A DNA stretch of 8,351 nt from Acidobacteriota bacterium. GTDB taxonomy: Bacteria > Acidobacteriota > Thermoanaerobaculia > Multivoradales > JAHEKO01. The stretch is taken from contig JAHEKO010000069.1 in NCBI GenBank assembly GCA_024638355.1, positions 1-8,351 of the forward strand, read 5' to 3'. Positions 6,218 through 8,351 of the stretch are shown in pieces. Position 1 is the first letter of the stretch, and each line of letters begins with the position of its first letter. Made by a program: the position numbers and the translations under genes. Below the pieces are notes generated by a model. That model saw only the letters and a list, made by a program, of their open reading frames with translations. It was not told the DNA's origin and searched no databases.

Positions 6218-6754
6218 GTGGAAAGGGCACTCAAGAAGACAGTCGTTACCTGGCTAAATGCCGAGGGCGAGGCCGATCCCAACCGGGCCGAGACGGCGCT
6301 GAGGCGGGTCTTTCTCCGCCTGCCCCGCTACGCGCCGCCGGCGGGCCTCTTGACGGCCGTCCTGGGCCGGCTCGGCATGGAGCCGCGCGGTCTGTTTTCG
6401 GCGCCTCGCCTCACGCCGCAATGGAAGGCTCTTCTGGCCGTCGCGTTCGCGCTGGTGGCCGTTCTGGGCGGAGCGATGCCGCGTCTCCTCGGCGCCCTCT
6501 GGATCGGCCTCGGCCCGGGTAGGGCGATCGATCTCACCGCCGGCTTCCTCGTGGGCCTGACCGCCCGCCTGGCGGAGAGCGTGCTGGTCTGGGGCGCGTT
6601 CTCCGGGGCCGCCCGCATCGTCTTCGAGAGCGTCTCTTCCCCCCAGATGATGACGGCCATCGCGGCCGCCGCGCTGGTCAGCGCCGCGGCGCTACGATTG
6701 CTCCACGGTCTCTTGCTTTCCGAGAGGAACTCCCGTTATGCGCAACCTGGTTGA
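6218..6754 (+). CDS. Membrane protein, candidate non-zinc anti-sigma factor
   Basis: This 178-residue protein has a cytosolic N-terminal region (1-66, with helical, basic stretches such as AETALRRVFLRLPRY). Hydrophobic segments follow at about 70-99, 104-130 and 144-167, and a short polar tail ends the protein. The GTG start is 12 bases after the sigma factor stop and has GAGGAG at 6205-6210 with a 7-base spacer. Its last 17 bases overlap the next gene, so all three genes are probably translated together. Position directly behind an ECF sigma gene and the soluble-head/membrane-tail layout suggest it restrains the sigma factor. The HxxxCxxC zinc motif of classical anti-sigma domains is absent, and the protein has no cysteine at all. 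I recognise no family by sequence, so the anti-sigma role rests on context and could be wrong. Confidence 0.65.
   Translation: MERALKKTVVTWLNAEGEADPNRAETALRRVFLRLPRYAPPAGLLTAVLGRLGMEPRGLFSAPRLTPQWKALLAVAFALVAVLGGAMPRLLGALWIGLGPGRAIDLTAGFLVGLTARLAESVLVWGAFSGAARIVFESVSSPQMMTAIAAAALVSAAALRLLHGLLLSERNSRYAQPG
6722..6728 (+). promoter_or_regulatory. Ribosome binding site of the bactofilin-like gene, inside the preceding gene
   Basis: GAGAGGA lies 9 bases before the ATG at 6738, within the last codons of the upstream membrane protein gene. It confirms the overlapping start. Confidence 0.6.
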
Positions 6755-8345
6755 TCTCCGAACCCGACTGACCCGCCGCTGGTGGTTGTGGCTGCCCTTG
6801 CTGGCGGTCCTCGCCGCCGCCCCGGGCGCCGCGCAGGTCGAAGAGGCTCCCACGATACCGGCGGAAGCCGAGGCCAGCGACGAAGCCGCGATCCGCGGCG
6901 AGGTCGACCGCCTCTTCCGAGTGCTGCGCTTGCGCAACGGCGTACTGCTCGAGCCGCGGGAGGATCTAGACGGCATCGCGGCGATCGAGATCACCGACGG
7001 CACCTTCGTGATCGACGGCGTTGCGGTCACGCCGTCCGGCCTGGACGCACGGCTGGGCTCGGCCGCCGAAGTCGTGCGGCGGCTGGGGGAGCTCGAGTCG
7101 CGCCAACGACCCGAGACGTTCGGCGGTGACCGGCCGACTCGGGTGCGCGCCGAGCCGCCGCCGCCGCCCCGTCCGCCGCGCTCGCGCCGCGCGCGCTCAC
7201 GAACCGACTCGCAGGTGGTGGTGGGCGACTCGGTGGTCATCGATGCCGACGAAGAGGCGCGCGGTGTGGTGGTGTTCGGCGGCACCCTGACGGTGCGCGG
7301 GCAGGTCATCGGCGATGCGGTGGCGATCGGCGGCTCGGTGCGGGTCGAGAGCGGCGGTGAGGTGACCGGCGACGTCGCCGCCATCGGCGGCACCGCGCGC
7401 CTGGACGCGGGAACCGAAGTCAAGGGAGACGTCATCAGCGTCGGCCGCCAGGTCGAGGTGGACGACAACGCCTTCGTCGGCGGCGATATCGTCGAGGTTC
7501 CGTTCGGGCCCCAGATCGCTTTCGGCTGGCCGGATTCCGGCGACTGGGACTTCGACTGGGACACCGATTGGTGGGATGGCGGGCGCAGCGGCATGTGGGG
7601 ATTCGGCCGCGTCTTCAAGCTGTTCTGGAGCTTCTTCGGCCTCATCCTTCTCGCCCTTCTCGCCTGCCTGGCCTATCTCCTGGCCCACGGACCGATCGAG
7701 CGCATGTCGCGCAAGGTGCGGGCGGAGGCCTGGAAGGCGGGCCTGGTGGGCCTGGTGGCCGAGATCCTGGTCGTGCCGCTCCTGGTTCTGGTCTGCCTGA
7801 TCCTGCTGATCTCGATCGTCGGGATTCCGCTCCTGGCGCTGGTGCCCTTCGCCATCCTCGGGCTGATCCTGGTCTCCTTCCTCGGCTACACGGCGGTGGC
7901 CTTCACGGTCGGCCACTGGGCCGAGCGCCGCTTCGGCTGGAAGATGGTGAGTCCCTACGTGGCGATCGTGGTCGGCGTCGGCCTGATCCAGATCATCTCG
8001 TTTCTCGGCGATCTGTTCGATCTGCTGCCCGGGCCGCTCTGGTTCTTCACTCTCATGTTCGTGGCTTTCGGGGCCATCCTGAAGTACGTGGTCTGGACGG
8101 TCGGGCTGGGCGCCGCGCTCCTCACGAGATTCGGCACGCTCGACGACGGCTTTGGCGCCGCTCAGGCGACCTTGCCGCCGATTCCGGGCTCGCCCGAGCC
8201 GCCCGCTCCGAATCCGGCCGACATGCCGCCCGATCTGAACTGGGAGGCCCCCGAGGAGCCCGCCCCTGAGCCCGAGCGCGCGGCCGGTGACGAGCCCTGG
8301 GAGCCCGAAGTCGAGCCCGAGTCTCCCAAGGACCCGCAGTCCTGA
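6738..8345 (+). CDS. Exported, membrane-anchored protein with bactofilin-like beta-repeat domain
   Basis: This 535-residue protein has a modular layout. A signal sequence comes first (RR at 13-14, hydrophobic 15-29, likely cut near AAPGAAQ at about 33). An acidic region (34-125) and a Pro/Arg-rich stretch (138-155) follow. Residues 158-255 form a repeat domain with Gly/Val periodicity (GVVVFGGTLTVRGQVIGDAV, AIGGSVRVESGGEVTGDVAA, and so on). This pattern is typical of bactofilin-type (polymer-forming) beta-helices. A Trp/Asp-rich linker (263-283) then leads to about five membrane segments (292-318, 335-362, 363-392, 405-424, 432-464). The tail (480-535) is Pro/Glu-rich. True bactofilins are small cytosolic scaffolds, so a signal sequence plus a multi-span C-terminus suggests the beta-repeat sits outside the cytoplasmic membrane. 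The start overlaps the upstream gene by 17 bases and has a good ribosome site. A role as sensor or effector of the sigma factor is inferred from the operon. Confidence 0.75.
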   Translation: MRNLVDLRTRLTRRWWLWLPLLAVLAAAPGAAQVEEAPTIPAEAEASDEAAIRGEVDRLFRVLRLRNGVLLEPREDLDGIAAIEITDGTFVIDGVAVTPSGLDARLGSAAEVVRRLGELESRQRPETFGGDRPTRVRAEPPPPPRPPRSRRARSRTDSQVVVGDSVVIDADEEARGVVVFGGTLTVRGQVIGDAVAIGGSVRVESGGEVTGDVAAIGGTARLDAGTEVKGDVISVGRQVEVDDNAFVGGDIVEVPFGPQIAFGWPDSGDWDFDWDTDWWDGGRSGMWGFGRVFKLFWSFFGLILLALLACLAYLLAHGPIERMSRKVRAEAWKAGLVGLVAEILVVPLLVLVCLILLISIVGIPLLALVPFAILGLILVSFLGYTAVAFTVGHWAERRFGWKMVSPYVAIVVGVGLIQIISFLGDLFDLLPGPLWFFTLMFVAFGAILKYVVWTVGLGAALLTRFGTLDDGFGAAQATLPPIPGSPEPPAPNPADMPPDLNWEAPEEPAPEPERAAGDEPWEPEVEPESPKDPQS

Positions 8346-8351
8346 CTAATT

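Overview
This is a gene-dense, high-GC bacterial window with seven complete protein genes, one gene cut by the left edge, and no RNA genes, mobile elements or CRISPR arrays. The iron-sulfur subunit belongs to the non-classical succinate dehydrogenase/fumarate reductase group, the glutamine synthetase is of the GSI-alpha type, and two ECF-like sigma factors sit close together. That mix is compatible with Acidobacteriota or another deep, high-GC Gram-negative lineage. This is an inference from gene content only; no marker gene settles it.

Layout. (1) 1-615, plus strand: the 3' two thirds of an SdhB/FrdB-type iron-sulfur subunit, probably the end of an sdh operon. (2) 629-1162, minus strand: a small sigma-70-family (ECF-like) factor, convergent with sdhB. 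(3) 1261-3556, minus strand: a translationally coupled pair, a TVP38/TMEM64 (VTT/DedA-like) membrane protein followed by a MerA-like flavin disulfide oxidoreductase, overlapping by 8 bases. (4) 3659-3964, minus strand: an unrecognised protein of about 101 residues with three membrane segments. (5) 3965-4131: a divergent, unusually AT-rich control region. It holds a dyad resembling an NtrC site and several TTGYRCAR-like repeats. (6) 4132-5460, plus strand: glnA. (7) 5591-8345, plus strand: a three-gene operon of an ECF sigma factor, a three-span membrane protein and a large exported, membrane-anchored protein with a bactofilin-like beta-repeat domain.

How they work together. sdhB and glnA are core metabolism (TCA cycle/respiration and ammonia assimilation). 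The oxidoreductase/VTT pair is a recurrent partnership whose substrate is not known. The part most worth attention is the last operon. The sigma factor has no zinc-finger anti-sigma gene beside it. Its natural partners are a membrane protein with a basic/amphipathic cytosolic N-terminus and an unusual exported beta-repeat/multi-span protein, which together could form an envelope-sensing circuit. The sigma gene is preceded by a 13-bp perfect inverted repeat enclosing a second hairpin. The 3' arm of the repeat covers its GTG start codon, which suggests a structured leader or an operator pair.
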